Below are positions 7,922 to 16,733 of a stretch of DNA of 64,000 nucleotides, piece by piece. The notes below the pieces were generated by a model. It was not told the origin of the DNA, did not search any database, and saw only the letters and a list, made by a program, of their open reading frames with translations. How positions within the stretch are numbered: the stretch's first letter is position 1; each line of letters begins with the position of its first letter. The position numbers and the translations under genes are program-made. The stretch comes from Saccharopolyspora gregorii (lineage in GTDB: Bacteria > Actinomycetota > Actinomycetes > Mycobacteriales > Pseudonocardiaceae), in assembly GCF_024734405.1 (NCBI RefSeq), contig NZ_CP059556.1, positions 3,782,001 through 3,846,000 on the forward strand, read 5' to 3'.

Positions 7922-9124
7922 TCAGCTGACTTGCAGCCCCCGGGCGAGTTCGCGGGCGGCAGCCGCCTCGCCGGTGGGCGGATTCTCCAGCAGTGCGGCG
8001 GACAGTTCCCGCGCCCAGCCGTTGAACCGGGTCGTTTCCGGCGCGGTGCGGTGCGCTTCGCGCAAAGTGGCCAAAGTGGACTGGCGGTCGTCCTGCTGCT
8101 CGTGCGCGCGAGCGATCTCGATCAGGTGCCGTGCCCGGCGCGGCACCGAGGTGATCCGGCCGCCGCCGAGCCTGCGCTCCGCCCGCAACGCCTCGCCGCC
8201 GCGCCGCAGGTCGACGTTGATGCTGACCGCATGCGCCCGCAGCACCGCAACGCTGAAGCTCGACTGCACGTGCCGGTATCCCGGACCGAGCGTCCGGGCC
8301 GCGGTGTCGGCGAGGTCCCAGTACCGCAGGGCTTCGCCGAGCCGCCCCTTGCGCGCCCAGGTCAACGCGCATTCCGCGAGCAGCGCGCCGCGCATCCCGT
8401 TCCACTCGTCGTCCTCGGGTCGCGCCGCCAGCAGGCGCAGCGCCCCGGTAGCGACTTCGAGCGCTTCGTCCCAGCGTCCGGACTCGCGCAGCACCTGCAC
8501 CATCGCCCAGGCAGCACCACCGATCAGCTGCGGGTCGTCCGCCTCGTGGGCTTCGGTGACCGCGCGATCGACGACGAGCCACACCAACTCGGGCGCGGGC
8601 TGGTAGGCGACGTAGAAGTTGGCCAGCAGGTGTACTCCCGCGAGCAGGCGCCGCGCCTGCCTGCGCTGCGGACCGTCCTGCGCGCGCACCGCGTCCTGCG
8701 CGTCGCGGATCAGAGCGGGTAGCAGTCGTCCGACCTTCGTGCGGTGGTCCGGCGAGGCGTGCCGGAGGGTCCACGCCGATCGCAGCCGCTCCCCCAGGTG
8801 GCTCAGGTCGATGTCACCTGCCGGTGCGCGGAACCTGCTCGTGGTGAGCGCGGTCTGCACCTCCTGGAGCGCGGAGTGCGTGCTCACGCCATCGAGGCGG
8901 GAGACCTGAACCGGGTCGTGGTTCCCGGTGAGCTCGGCGAGATCGGCGATGTCGAGCGCCTTCGCCAGCCGGATCAGCGTGTGCAGCTTCGGGGTCTGCA
9001 GCCGTCCGGTCTCCACCGCCTTGACCCACTCGGCCGAACGCCCCACCAGACCGCCCAGCACGGGACGGCTCATGCCCGCCCGCTCCCTGGCCTGCTTGAT
9101 CCGCCACGAAACGTCATCGCCCAT
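7922..9124 (-). CDS. XRE-family regulator with C-terminal TPR-like repeats
   Basis: Residues about 5-70 form a Cro/CI helix-turn-helix: WRIKQARERAGMSRPVLGGLVGRSAEWVKAVETGR then LIRLAKALDIADLAELTG. The remaining 330 residues are helical with spaced TPR-like pairs (RRLLAGVHLLANFYVAYQPA, AAWAMVQVLRESGRWDEALEVA, ALTWARKGRLGEALRYWDLAD, HLIEIARAHEQQDDRQSTLATL). This architecture of about 400 residues is common in actinomycetes for putative signal- or peptide-responsive regulators. The ATG at 9124 overlaps the end of the upstream luciferase-like gene by 11 bp, so the two are probably co-transcribed. The perfect 19-bp inverted repeat at 9190-9236 lies 66 bases before the start and could be its operator. 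Target genes are unknown. Confidence 0.82.
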   Translation of the reverse strand: MGDDVSWRIKQARERAGMSRPVLGGLVGRSAEWVKAVETGRLQTPKLHTLIRLAKALDIADLAELTGNHDPVQVSRLDGVSTHSALQEVQTALTTSRFRAPAGDIDLSHLGERLRSAWTLRHASPDHRTKVGRLLPALIRDAQDAVRAQDGPQRRQARRLLAGVHLLANFYVAYQPAPELVWLVVDRAVTEAHEADDPQLIGGAAWAMVQVLRESGRWDEALEVATGALRLLAARPEDDEWNGMRGALLAECALTWARKGRLGEALRYWDLADTAARTLGPGYRHVQSSFSVAVLRAHAVSINVDLRRGGEALRAERRLGGGRITSVPRRARHLIEIARAHEQQDDRQSTLATLREAHRTAPETTRFNGWARELSAALLENPPTGEAAAARELARGLQVS

Positions 9125-10319
9125 GCACCCGAAGTATCCACGCCGCGGCGGTGCGACGGAACAACTCCGCCGAACGAGCGCTCACCCCGGCGAACGGACC
9201 GTTCGTCCGGGCTCGTTGGACGAACGGTCCGTTCGCTCCGCCGTCATTCGGCGGGGCGGGGCGGCGGCTCTCGTGGGTGGGTGCGTCGGGCGCGTTCGGG
9301 CCGCGGCGGTCGGCGAATTCTTTGCGGAGCACGGGGACGACCTCTTCGCCGAGCAGGTCGAGCTGTTCCAGCACGGTCTTCAGCGGCAGGCCCGCGTGGT
9401 CGATCAGGAACAGCTGGCGCTGGTAGTCGCCGACGTACTCGCGGAAACCGAGGGTGCGGTCGATGACCTGCTGCGGGGAACCGACGGTCAGCGGGGTCTG
9501 CGCGGAGAAGTCCTCCAGCGAGGGGCCGCCGCCGTAGACCGGGGCGTGGTCGAAGTAGGGCCGGAACTCGCGCACCGCGTCCTGGGAGTTGCGGCGCAGG
9601 AACACCTGCCCGCCGAGCCCGACGATCGCCTGCTCCGGCGTGCCGTGGCCGTAGTGGGCGAAGCGCTCCCGGTAGTACTGCACCATCCGCGCCGCGTGCT
9701 GCGGCGGCCAGAAGATGTGGTTGTGGAAGAAACCGTCACCGTAGTACGCGGCCTGCTCGGCGATCTCCGGGCTCCGGATCGACCCGTGCCACACGAACGG
9801 CGGTACCCCGTCGAGCGGTCGCGGAGTCGAGGTGAAGCCCTGCAGCGGCGTGCGGAACCGGCCCTCCCAGTCCACCACGTCCTCCCGCCACAACCGGTGC
9901 AGCAACGCGTAGTTCTCCAGCGCCAGCGGAATCCCCTGCCGGATGTCCTGACCGAACCACGGATACACCGGCGGCGTGTTCCCACGACCCATCATCACGT
10001 CCACCCGGCCACCCGCCAGGTGCTGCAACATCGCGTAATCCTCAGCGATCTTCACCGGATCGTTCGTGGTGATCAGCGTCGTCGAGGTGGACAGGACCAA
10101 CCGCTCGGTGCGGGCGGCGACGTACCCGAGCATCGTCGTGGGGGAGGACGGCACGAACGGCGGGTTGTGGTGCTCACCGGTGGCGAACACGTCCAGACCC
10201 ACTTCCTCGGCCTTCTCGGCGATGCGCACCATCGCCTGAATGCGTCCCGCTTCGGTGGGTACCGCGCCCGTGGTCGGGTCGGGAGTCACGTCCCCCACGC
10301 TGAAGATGCCGAACTGCAC
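9114..10319 (-). CDS. Luciferase-like flavin-dependent monooxygenase
   Basis: ATG at 10319 begins MQFGIFSVGDVTPDP, the typical first strand of the TIM-barrel luciferase-like monooxygenase fold. Diagnostic stretches follow: VFATGEHHNPPFVPSSPTTM, RLVLSTSTTLITTNDPVKIAE, GGRVDVMMGRGNTPPVYPWF, PPFVWHGSIRSPEIAEQAA and TVGSPQQVIDRTL. It would use reduced FMN to oxidise an organic substrate, which is unknown. The recognisable barrel ends near residue 345 (VPVLRKEFADRRG). The last 50-60 residues are low complexity and are encoded across the inverted repeat at 9190-9236, so this tail may be an acquired read-through extension. The 3' end overlaps the start of the XRE/TPR gene by 11 bp. Confidence 0.88.
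   Translation of the reverse strand: MQFGIFSVGDVTPDPTTGAVPTEAGRIQAMVRIAEKAEEVGLDVFATGEHHNPPFVPSSPTTMLGYVAARTERLVLSTSTTLITTNDPVKIAEDYAMLQHLAGGRVDVMMGRGNTPPVYPWFGQDIRQGIPLALENYALLHRLWREDVVDWEGRFRTPLQGFTSTPRPLDGVPPFVWHGSIRSPEIAEQAAYYGDGFFHNHIFWPPQHAARMVQYYRERFAHYGHGTPEQAIVGLGGQVFLRRNSQDAVREFRPYFDHAPVYGGGPSLEDFSAQTPLTVGSPQQVIDRTLGFREYVGDYQRQLFLIDHAGLPLKTVLEQLDLLGEEVVPVLRKEFADRRGPNAPDAPTHESRRPAPPNDGGANGPFVQRARTNGPFAGVSARSAELFRRTAAAWILRVHGR
9190..9236. repeat. Perfect 19-bp inverted repeat with 9-base spacer
   Basis: Arm 1 (9190-9208, GCGAACGGACCGTTCGTCC) and arm 2 (9218-9236) are exact reverse complements. Each arm also contains a near-palindrome of the type CGAACGG-N-CCGTTCG, so the site is two dyads arranged as a larger dyad. 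It sits inside the 3' end of the luciferase-like gene, 66 bases before the next start. It could be a double operator or a transcript hairpin. Confidence 0.8.
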
Positions 10320-10534
10320 TGCGCCCTCCTCACCTCGCCGGCCGTCCTGGTCGCCGGTGCACCCGCTGGAACATCGTTGAAGTTTTAACTATTCCATGCC
10401 GGTCCACCGCAGGCCGTTCACGGCGGCGCCGATCACACTCGGCCACACAGACCGGAATGGAGCGTTTACAGTCCGTGCCCGCCGGACCATAGTTCTAGGC
10501 GCACGCGCGGACGCCGACCCCTGGAGAGACGATC

Positions 10535-12919
10535 ATGCAGAACAGGCTCGCCCGCACGGTGCGGACGGCGCTGCTCATCGGGGCGGGAATTGCCGTCACG
10601 CTGGTCCTCGTCCCCACCGCCATCAGCATCGGAACCGGCGGTTACCTGCCCGGGTTCCTCCGCCCGCTCGCCGCCGTCCTGTGGCCGCTGGTGATCGTGT
10701 TCCTGCTCTTCGGCGCCGCCCTCGCCGGGTGGGAGCGCATCACCAACACCGACAAGCCCGTCACCGCCCGGCGGCTCAACACCCCCTCCAACCGGGAGCG
10801 ATCGGTGCACAGCGCCGAGCGGTACGCCCGCGAACGGCTCAACGGCTCGCTCGCCGCCCACGTGGCCGCGCTGGTCGACGGCGACGAGGTGCCCGCCACC
10901 GTCGCCCGGCCCGCCGACGTCGTCGTGCAGAACAGCGCGGGCAAGAAGGCGAGGCTGCCCGCGGGCGCCGACCTGCCCGGCACCCTCGACGAGGCGAACG
11001 GCTCGCTGCTGGTCCTCGGCGCACCCGGCTCCGGCAAGTCCACCCTGCTGCTGGAGCTCACCCGCGCGCTCGCGCTGCGCGCCGCGGGCGACCCGAAGCG
11101 GCCCATCCCGCTGATCGTCGACCTCGGCTCCTGGGCCATGTCCGGGTGGCGCTGGGACGACCGCAGGCCCGCGCCGCCCACCGACTTCGGCAAGTGGCTG
11201 CTGCGCGAGATCGAACGCCGCTACAACATCCACCCGTCGCTCGGCCGGATCTGGCTGGAGCAGCGGCGCATCGGCCTGATGCTCGACGGGCTCGACGAAG
11301 TGCCGCCCGAATACCAGGAACGCTGCGTCACCGCGATCAACAAGCTGCGGGACGAGTTCGACGTCCCCGAGATCGTCGTGTGCTGCCGCAGCACCGACCA
11401 CGAAGCGCTCACCGAGCCGCTGCAGCTGAGCAACACCGTCACCATCAACCCGCTCACCCGCAAGCAGGTCGTCGAGTTCTACACCCGCATCGGGCGCCGC
11501 GTCGACGGCATCCGCAGCGCCGTGCGCACCGACCCGCAGCTGCCGGAACTGCTCGACTCGCCGCTCATGCTGAGCCTGATGGCACTGGCCCACCAGGACC
11601 GGCCGCCGTCGGAGGTCCGGCTCAGCGGGACCCCGGCCGAACGGCGGCGCCAGGTCTTCGACGCCTACCTCACCGCGGTCCCCGCCCAGCACGCCGACGA
11701 ACTCGGCTACCCCGCGGAGAAGGTGCTGCGCACGCTGCGGTTCCTCGCACGGGTCTCGGCGAGCCCGTTGTGCAACGACCTCACCGCCCGGACCCGGCTG
11801 CCCAGCCTCGTCGCGTGGGCCAAGTACCTGCCCTCCAGCACCGTGGTGCACGTGTACGCGCGGGGGCTGCCCGGGGTGCTCGCCGGCGCCGTCACCGGCG
11901 TGACGCTGGCGATGGGGATGCTGCTCGGGCCCGCGGCAGCGCTCGTCACCGCGGCGCTGCTGGTGGGCTACATCGCCTTCCTCGACCACCTCTCCGGGCT
12001 GCCGTGGCTGCGGCCCGCGCAGCTGGCGCGCACCGTGCCGCAGGGCTGGACGACGGCCGCCTGCGGCTACGTGCTCGGGCTCGTCGTGAGCCTCGCGCTC
12101 GTCGGGCTCACCACGCCCGCCACGAGCTGGCTCGCCGCGCAGCCGTGGTGGATCGGCGTGCCGGTGGTGGTGCTCACCGCGTTCCTCACCATCATGAGCG
12201 CCGTCGAGGCCTGGTCGAAGATGCCCGGCAACAGCGCCGCGCTCGGCGCCGCCGGGGCCGGGGTGGTCGGGGTGACCACGATCTGGCTCGGACCGCAGGA
12301 GATGCTCACCGCGATGGGCATCGGCGTGGTCCTCGGCATCGTCGCCGGGCTGACCACCGCTGCCCGCGACGAGGTGTGGTGGCAGTTCGGCGACGACCAG
12401 TACGCGGAGTTCGACGGCAAGGGCTCGGCGTGGCTGAAGAACTCGGCGCCGGTGGCCGCCGCGGCCGGGCTGATCGGGGTGGTCCCGGTGCTGTTCACCG
12501 GGACGCTGCTGGACGAGCGCGCCTTGGACGTCGCCATCGGCGTGCTGGTCGCGGGCCTCGCCGCACCCGCCGCCTGGCACGCCGACATGTTCCCGTTCGA
12601 CACCGCGAAGAACGCGGGCGCCGAGTGGCTGGCGCGGGCGATGGCGCTCAGCGAGCTGCCGGTGCGGCGGGCGCGGCTGCTGCGCGGGCTGGCCGGGTGC
12701 AGCCTGCTGTCCAACGTGGACGGTGGCTACCGGTTCACCCACGTGGCGCTGCGGGACCACCTGCTCGGTTACGAGCGGAAGCCGGGGAAGAAGAAGGACG
12801 CCGCGGCGGCCGACGACCCGGACGGGACGACCGGCTCCGAGCCCGCGACCGCCGACGCGGCTCCCGCCGACGCCGAGCCCGGGTCCGGCGCGGCGAGTTC
12901 GGAGACCGCCAAGACCTGA
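10535..12919 (+). CDS. Membrane-anchored NACHT-type NTPase
   Basis: The 794-residue protein starts with two hydrophobic helices (about 11-33 and 42-66). After a linker comes a STAND NTPase: P-loop LVLGAPGSGKSTLLLEL (about 160-176), LIVDLGSW, Walker B IGLMLDGLDEVP (about 247) with the acidic pair characteristic of NACHT, and VVCCRSTDHEAL. A winged-helix-like region precedes a C-terminal block of some eight to ten hydrophobic segments (about 445-690), then WLARAMALSELPVRRARLLRGLAGCSLL, YRFTHVALRDHLLGY and a disordered acidic tail. NACHT NTPases with membrane regions are widespread in actinomycetes, and some bacterial NACHT proteins act in antiphage defence; a defence role here is inference. It stands alone between two short intergenic regions and is followed by a hairpin. 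Confidence 0.85.
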   Translation: MQNRLARTVRTALLIGAGIAVTLVLVPTAISIGTGGYLPGFLRPLAAVLWPLVIVFLLFGAALAGWERITNTDKPVTARRLNTPSNRERSVHSAERYARERLNGSLAAHVAALVDGDEVPATVARPADVVVQNSAGKKARLPAGADLPGTLDEANGSLLVLGAPGSGKSTLLLELTRALALRAAGDPKRPIPLIVDLGSWAMSGWRWDDRRPAPPTDFGKWLLREIERRYNIHPSLGRIWLEQRRIGLMLDGLDEVPPEYQERCVTAINKLRDEFDVPEIVVCCRSTDHEALTEPLQLSNTVTINPLTRKQVVEFYTRIGRRVDGIRSAVRTDPQLPELLDSPLMLSLMALAHQDRPPSEVRLSGTPAERRRQVFDAYLTAVPAQHADELGYPAEKVLRTLRFLARVSASPLCNDLTARTRLPSLVAWAKYLPSSTVVHVYARGLPGVLAGAVTGVTLAMGMLLGPAAALVTAALLVGYIAFLDHLSGLPWLRPAQLARTVPQGWTTAACGYVLGLVVSLALVGLTTPATSWLAAQPWWIGVPVVVLTAFLTIMSAVEAWSKMPGNSAALGAAGAGVVGVTTIWLGPQEMLTAMGIGVVLGIVAGLTTAARDEVWWQFGDDQYAEFDGKGSAWLKNSAPVAAAAGLIGVVPVLFTGTLLDERALDVAIGVLVAGLAAPAAWHADMFPFDTAKNAGAEWLARAMALSELPVRRARLLRGLAGCSLLSNVDGGYRFTHVALRDHLLGYERKPGKKKDAAAADDPDGTTGSEPATADAAPADAEPGSGAASSETAKT

Positions 12920-12933
12920 CGGTGGCGATGCCG

Positions 12934-12969
12934 CCCGCCGCGCACGATCCCCGGACGGCGCGCGGCGGG
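12934..12969 (+). terminator. Hairpin after the NACHT gene
   Basis: A perfect 10-bp GC stem (12934-12943 with 12960-12969, 16-base loop) starts 14 bases after the stop codon and is followed by TCCTTG. Confidence 0.5.
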
Positions 12970-13137
12970 TCCTTGCCACACCCGCCCGCGCCTCCCCGGC
13001 CCGGGACGATCGCGCGGCACCGGACTCGACGCACCGCCGCCGGCACCAATTCGCTACCCCGAATGGAGCAGTGATCGCGGAGGGGATACTCTCTGTGCTC
13101 GATCAGCACGTTGAGTGCCCAACCCGGAGGGATCACC

Positions 13138-13344
13138 TTGCCCACCTTGGCGCCACCCGCCCTCACCTACCACGTGACCTGCGACGACCTGCACGGATGG
13201 GCCGCCGTGTACCGCGACGGCGAGGCAGGCCGCGAGTTCCTCGGCTTCCAGCGGTTCGACGAAGAGGCCCTGTGCTTGCTGCGCGCGAACCCGACGGCGA
13301 CCCGCGGGGACGACGGCATGCTCCGCTGCGCCATCCCCGCCTGA
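13138..13344 (+). CDS. Small hypothetical protein, 68 residues
   Basis: TTG at 13138 is the likely start because GGAGG lies seven bases upstream; an in-frame TTG at 13111 lacks a site. The protein reads PALTYHVTCDDLHGWAAVYR, then EFLGFQRFDEEALCLLRANP, with two Cys and several aromatic residues. It looks like a small compact alpha/beta domain. I do not recognise the family. It lies between the NACHT gene and the end of the LysR gene. No signal peptide or membrane segment. Confidence 0.55.
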   Translation: MPTLAPPALTYHVTCDDLHGWAAVYRDGEAGREFLGFQRFDEEALCLLRANPTATRGDDGMLRCAIPA

Positions 13345-13387
13345 AGGCCGCGCACCGCGGACCCGGCGACCGGGGCGGGCGCACGAT

Positions 13388-13453
13388 GTCAACAACGGCT
13401 GACTTGCCGGTGGCGCTTCCGCCGGCGTTCCGGTCAACGGGGGTTGACTTGCC
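13388..13453. repeat. Two 21-bp direct repeats, each with a GTCA-TGAC dyad
   Basis: Copies at 13388-13408 and 13433-13453 share GTCAAC at the 5' end and TGACTTGCC at the 3' end, about 17 of 21 bases identical. The second contains a perfect GTCAAC-4-GTTGAC dyad. Start-to-start spacing is 45 bp. They lie between a small gene and the 3' end of the LysR gene. Role unknown; the form resembles paired protein-binding sites. Confidence 0.55.
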
Positions 13454-13498
13454 CGCACCGCCCCGGCTCGCCCCGCGGGCTCCGCCTGGCGCGGGTCG

Positions 13499-14371
13499 TC
13501 AGAGGAGGGCGAGCAGGGCCCCCAGCGCCGGGTTGTCGTTGGCCCGGCGCCACGCGAGGTGCAGCTCCACCGGTTCCGGTTCCGGGAGCGCCACCGGCCG
13601 CAGCACCACCCCGTCGAAGCTCAGCAGCGTCGCCGTCGACGGCACCAGCGCGATGCCCAGCCCGGCGCGCACCAGCGCCAGCACCGTGTGCACCTGGCTC
13701 ACGTGCTGGGTGTAGCGCGGCGAGACGTGCGCCTCGCGGAACACGCTCACCAGCAGCTCGTGGAAGTAGCGGGCCTCCGTCGGCGAGTACATCACCACGT
13801 CGGCGGCGTCGAAGTCCGCCGGGCTCAACCGCTCCGCAGCGGCCAGCGGATGCCCCGCGGGCAACGCCGCCAGCAGCGGCTCGGCCAGCAGCCGCCGGGA
13901 ATCCAGCTCCGGGCGGGTGATCGGCGGCCGCACCAGCCCCAGGTCCAGCGCGCCCGAGGAGAGCATGTCCAGCTGCTCGCGGGTCACCAGCTCGCGCAGC
14001 ACCACGTCCACGTGCGGCAGCCGCTCCCGCGCCGTCTCCAGCGCCCCGCCGAGCTTCCCGTAGGCCGAGGTCGCGGTGAACCCGACGCGCACCACGCCCG
14101 CCTCACCGCTGGGCACCCGGCGCACCGCCAGCGTCGCGTTCTCCGCCTCGTGCAGCAGCCGCCGCGCATCGCGCAGGAACGCCTGCCCCGCCGGGGTCAG
14201 CCGCACCGCGCGGCCGCTGCGGTCGAACAGCCGCACCTGCAGGTCCCGCTCCAGCAGCTGGATCTGCCTGCTCAGCGGCGGCTGGGTCATCCGCAGCCGC
14301 GCCGCCGCCCGCCCGTAGTGGAGCTCTTCGGCCACCGCGACGAACCCGGAGAGCTGGTTGAGGGTGAACAT
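13499..14371 (-). CDS. LysR-family regulator divergent from the aldehyde dehydrogenase
   Basis: ATG at 14371 begins [20 protein letters not shown], directly the LysR winged helix ([23 protein letters not shown], residues about 18-41). A 290-residue length is standard. The effector-binding part (about 88-290) has [18 protein letters not shown] at its start and the [11 protein letters not shown] motif near its end. Longer in-frame starts upstream would run back through the promoter of the divergent gene and are rejected. Divergence from the ketoglutarate semialdehyde dehydrogenase gene, with 160 bp between starts, suggests it controls that gene in response to a pathway intermediate. This is inference from arrangement typical of LysR proteins. 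Confidence 0.88.
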   Translation of the reverse strand: MFTLNQLSGFVAVAEELHYGRAAARLRMTQPPLSRQIQLLERDLQVRLFDRSGRAVRLTPAGQAFLRDARRLLHEAENATLAVRRVPSGEAGVVRVGFTATSAYGKLGGALETARERLPHVDVVLRELVTREQLDMLSSGALDLGLVRPPITRPELDSRRLLAEPLLAALPAGHPLAAAERLSPADFDAADVVMYSPTEARYFHELLVSVFREAHVSPRYTQHVSQVHTVLALVRAGLGIALVPSTATLLSFDGVVLRPVALPEPEPVELHLAWRRANDNPALGALLALL

Positions 14372-14531
14372 GCTCGCCTCCCGCGTGCGATGCCTTTCGA
14401 GCATCGGACGATGCTCGATCGGAGTTGGACACGCATCGGTCGGGGATCTTAGTGTCACCGCTGGCGGGATGTGCGCGCCGCCAGGCCGTGCCCCCGCTCC
14501 CGCACCGCCCGGATCGAGGAGGACCCACCGC

Positions 14532-16133
14532 ATGACCACAGGCACCACCGCCACCGACCTCACCGGGCGGATGCTGATCGCGGGCACCCCCGTGTTCGGC
14601 GACGGCGAGCAGATCCGCGCGATCGACCCGGCCACCGGCGCCGAACTCGAACCGGCCTACGGGCACGGCGGCGACGCCGAGGTGGCGCGCGCGTGCGCGG
14701 CGGCGGACGAGGCCTTCGAGACCTACCGCGCGACCACCTTCGAGCAGCGCGCGGTGTTCCTGGAGACCATCGCCGACAACATCGAGGCCATCGGCGAAAC
14801 CCTCTCCGCCCGCGCCCACGCCGAGAGCGGCCTGCCGCTGGCCCGCACCACCGGCGAACGCGGTCGCACCACCGGGCAGCTGCGGCTGTTCGCGCAGGTG
14901 GTGCGGGAGGGCAGCTTCACCGGGGCGCGCATCGACCCGGCGCAGCCGGACCGCTCCCCCGCACCGCGCGCCGACATCCGGCAGCGCAAGATCCCGCTGG
15001 GCCCGGTCGCCGTGTTCGGCGCCAGCAACTTCCCGCTGGCCTTCTCCGTCGCCGGTGGCGACACCGCCTCCGCGCTCGCCGCCGGCTGCCCCGTGGTGGT
15101 CAAGGCGCACGACGCGCACCCGGGTACCAGCGAGCTGGTGGCGCGCGCCATCAGCGACGCCGTCGCCTCCTGCGGGCTGCCCGCTGGCACCTTCTCGCTG
15201 CTGTTCGGCAGCGGCCGCAACCTCGGGATCTCGCTGGTCACCGATCCGCGCATCCAGGCCGTGGGCTTCACCGGTTCCCGCGGCGCCGGGCTCGCGCTGA
15301 CCGCCGCCGCGCAGCGCAGGCCGCAGCCGATCCCGGTGTACGCGGAGATGAGCAGCATCAACCCGGTCTTCCTGCTGCCCGGGGCGCTCGCCGCGCGGGC
15401 CGCGGAGCTCGGTGGCGAGTTCGTCGGCTCGCTCACGATGGGATCCGGCCAGTTCTGCACCAACCCCGGCCTGGTCATCGCGGTCGACGGGCCGGAGCTG
15501 ACCACCTTCCTGGACAGCGCGGCCGAGGCGGTCGGCGCCGCCACCCCGACCCCGATGCTCACCCCGGGCATCGCCCGCGCCTACGAGTCGGGCGTGCAGG
15601 CGCTGGCGGACCAGGGCGAGGTGACCGTGCTGGCCCGCGGCCGGGAATCCGACGCGCCGCACTCCTGCCGGGCCGCGCTGCTGGCCACCGACGCCGAGTC
15701 GTTCCTGGCCGGGGACGGGCTGGACGACGAGGTGTTCGGCTCGTCCTCGCTGGTGATCCGCTGCCGCGACGCCGCCCAGGTCCGCGAGGTCGCGGCCGGG
15801 CTGGAAGGGCAGCTCACCGCCACCGTGCACGCCACCGCCGCAGACGCCGCCGAAGCGGGCGCGCTGCTGCCCACCTTGGAGCGCACGGCGGGCCGGATCC
15901 TGTTCAACGGCTGGCCCACCGGCGTCGAGGTCGGCCACGCGATGGTCCACGGTGGACCGTTCCCGTCCACTTCGGACTCGCGGACGACCTCGGTCGGCAC
16001 GCTGGCCATCGACCGGTTCCTGCGCCCGGTGGCCTACCAGGACCTGCCCGCGGAGCTGCTGCCGAGCGTCCTCGCCGACGGCAATCCCGAGGGGATCTGG
16101 CGCCGGGTGGACGGCGAACTCGGCAAGCACTGA
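14532..16133 (+). CDS. Alpha-ketoglutaric semialdehyde dehydrogenase-type aldehyde dehydrogenase
   Basis: ATG at 14532 has GAGGAGGA about ten bases upstream. The 533-residue protein belongs to the aldehyde dehydrogenase superfamily. It has the cofactor segment [23 protein letters not shown], then [19 protein letters not shown], the Rossmann turn [10 protein letters not shown], the general-base region [15 protein letters not shown] and the catalytic Cys in SGQFCTNPG. The [23 protein letters not shown] signature and AEMSSINP in place of the ELGG motif are typical of 2,5-dioxovalerate (alpha-ketoglutaric semialdehyde) dehydrogenases. These convert the semialdehyde to 2-oxoglutarate in pentose, uronate or hydroxyproline breakdown. 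No other pathway enzyme is adjacent, so the source sugar is unknown. Likely controlled by the divergent LysR gene. A hairpin follows. Confidence 0.87.
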   Translation: MTTGTTATDLTGRMLIAGTPVFGDGEQIRAIDPATGAELEPAYGHGGDAEVARACAAADEAFETYRATTFEQRAVFLETIADNIEAIGETLSARAHAESGLPLARTTGERGRTTGQLRLFAQVVREGSFTGARIDPAQPDRSPAPRADIRQRKIPLGPVAVFGASNFPLAFSVAGGDTASALAAGCPVVVKAHDAHPGTSELVARAISDAVASCGLPAGTFSLLFGSGRNLGISLVTDPRIQAVGFTGSRGAGLALTAAAQRRPQPIPVYAEMSSINPVFLLPGALAARAAELGGEFVGSLTMGSGQFCTNPGLVIAVDGPELTTFLDSAAEAVGAATPTPMLTPGIARAYESGVQALADQGEVTVLARGRESDAPHSCRAALLATDAESFLAGDGLDDEVFGSSSLVIRCRDAAQVREVAAGLEGQLTATVHATAADAAEAGALLPTLERTAGRILFNGWPTGVEVGHAMVHGGPFPSTSDSRTTSVGTLAIDRFLRPVAYQDLPAELLPSVLADGNPEGIWRRVDGELGKH

Positions 16134-16146
16134 CCCCGAGCACCGC

Positions 16147-16181
16147 AGCGCCCGGCCCCGCCACGAGCGGAGCCGGGCGCT
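16147..16181. terminator. Long hairpin between convergent genes
   Basis: A 10-bp GC stem (16147-16156 with 16172-16181) whose loop forms a second short stem. It lies 13 bases past the dehydrogenase stop and could terminate from both sides. Confidence 0.6.
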
Positions 16182-16286
16182 GTTCACGTCGCGGACCGGG
16201 GGATCACGACGGGTGCGGACGTGCGGCGCGCCCCGGGACCACGACCGTCCCGCGCGGCTCCGCCGCCCGCCCCGCCACGGGAGCGA

Positions 16287-16673
16287 TCAGGAGCCGGAGT
16301 CCTCGCGGGACTTGTTCTTGATGCGGGCGGCCTCCTTGCGGACCTCGGCCTGGGTGGCGCGCTCGTGCTGCAGCCAGTCGGGGTTCTCCGCCTTGAGCGC
16401 CTCGATCTGCTCGGTGGTGAGCGCCTCGGTGATGCCACCGCGGGCGAGGCCGCTGTTGGACACGCCGAGCCGGGCGGCGACCACCGGGCGCGGGTGCGGG
16501 CCGTTGCGGCGCAGCTCGCGCAGCCACTCCGGCGGGTCGGTCTGCAGGGCGTTGAGCTCGTCGCGCGAGACCACGCCCTCCTGGAACTCCGCGGGGGTGG
16601 CTTCGAGGTACACGTTCAGCTTCTTCGCCGCGGTCGCGGGCTTCATCGTCTGGGGGGTCTTGTGCGACGTCAT
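16287..16673 (-). CDS. DUF5997 family protein
   Basis: The 128-residue product contains MKPATAAKKLNVYLEATPAEF, VVSRDELNALQTDPPEWLREL, GPHPRPVVAARLGVSNSGLARGG and LTTEQIEALKAENPDWLQ. This matches DUF5997 proteins found across actinobacteria. PRPVVAARLGVSNSGLARGGI looks like a helix-turn-helix, so nucleic-acid binding is possible. ATG at 16673 is assigned; ATG nine residues later is an alternative and neither has a good ribosome binding site. The gene is divergent, with a 60-bp gap, from a LysR-substrate-domain protein. From family knowledge this pairing recurs in other actinobacteria, suggesting a linked function that is undescribed. Confidence 0.8.
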   Translation of the reverse strand: MTSHKTPQTMKPATAAKKLNVYLEATPAEFQEGVVSRDELNALQTDPPEWLRELRRNGPHPRPVVAARLGVSNSGLARGGITEALTTEQIEALKAENPDWLQHERATQAEVRKEAARIKNKSREDSGS

Positions 16674-16733
16674 GGGCCCAGGGTATCGACCCGGCCCCGC
16701 GGTACCTGCGGTGACGCCCGGTAGCCTGGCCTG

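Noticed and set aside
7922-10319. Quorum-sensing interpretation of the luciferase-like gene with the XRE/TPR regulator
   Set aside because: The oxygenase belongs to a widespread metabolic branch of the luciferase fold. Nothing encodes a signal precursor or fatty aldehyde pathway nearby.
12735-13166. A minus-strand frame of 143 codons between the NACHT gene and the LysR gene
   Set aside because: Rich in Arg/Gly/Pro, no ribosome binding site, overlaps the NACHT 3' end and the better-supported small gene at 13138.
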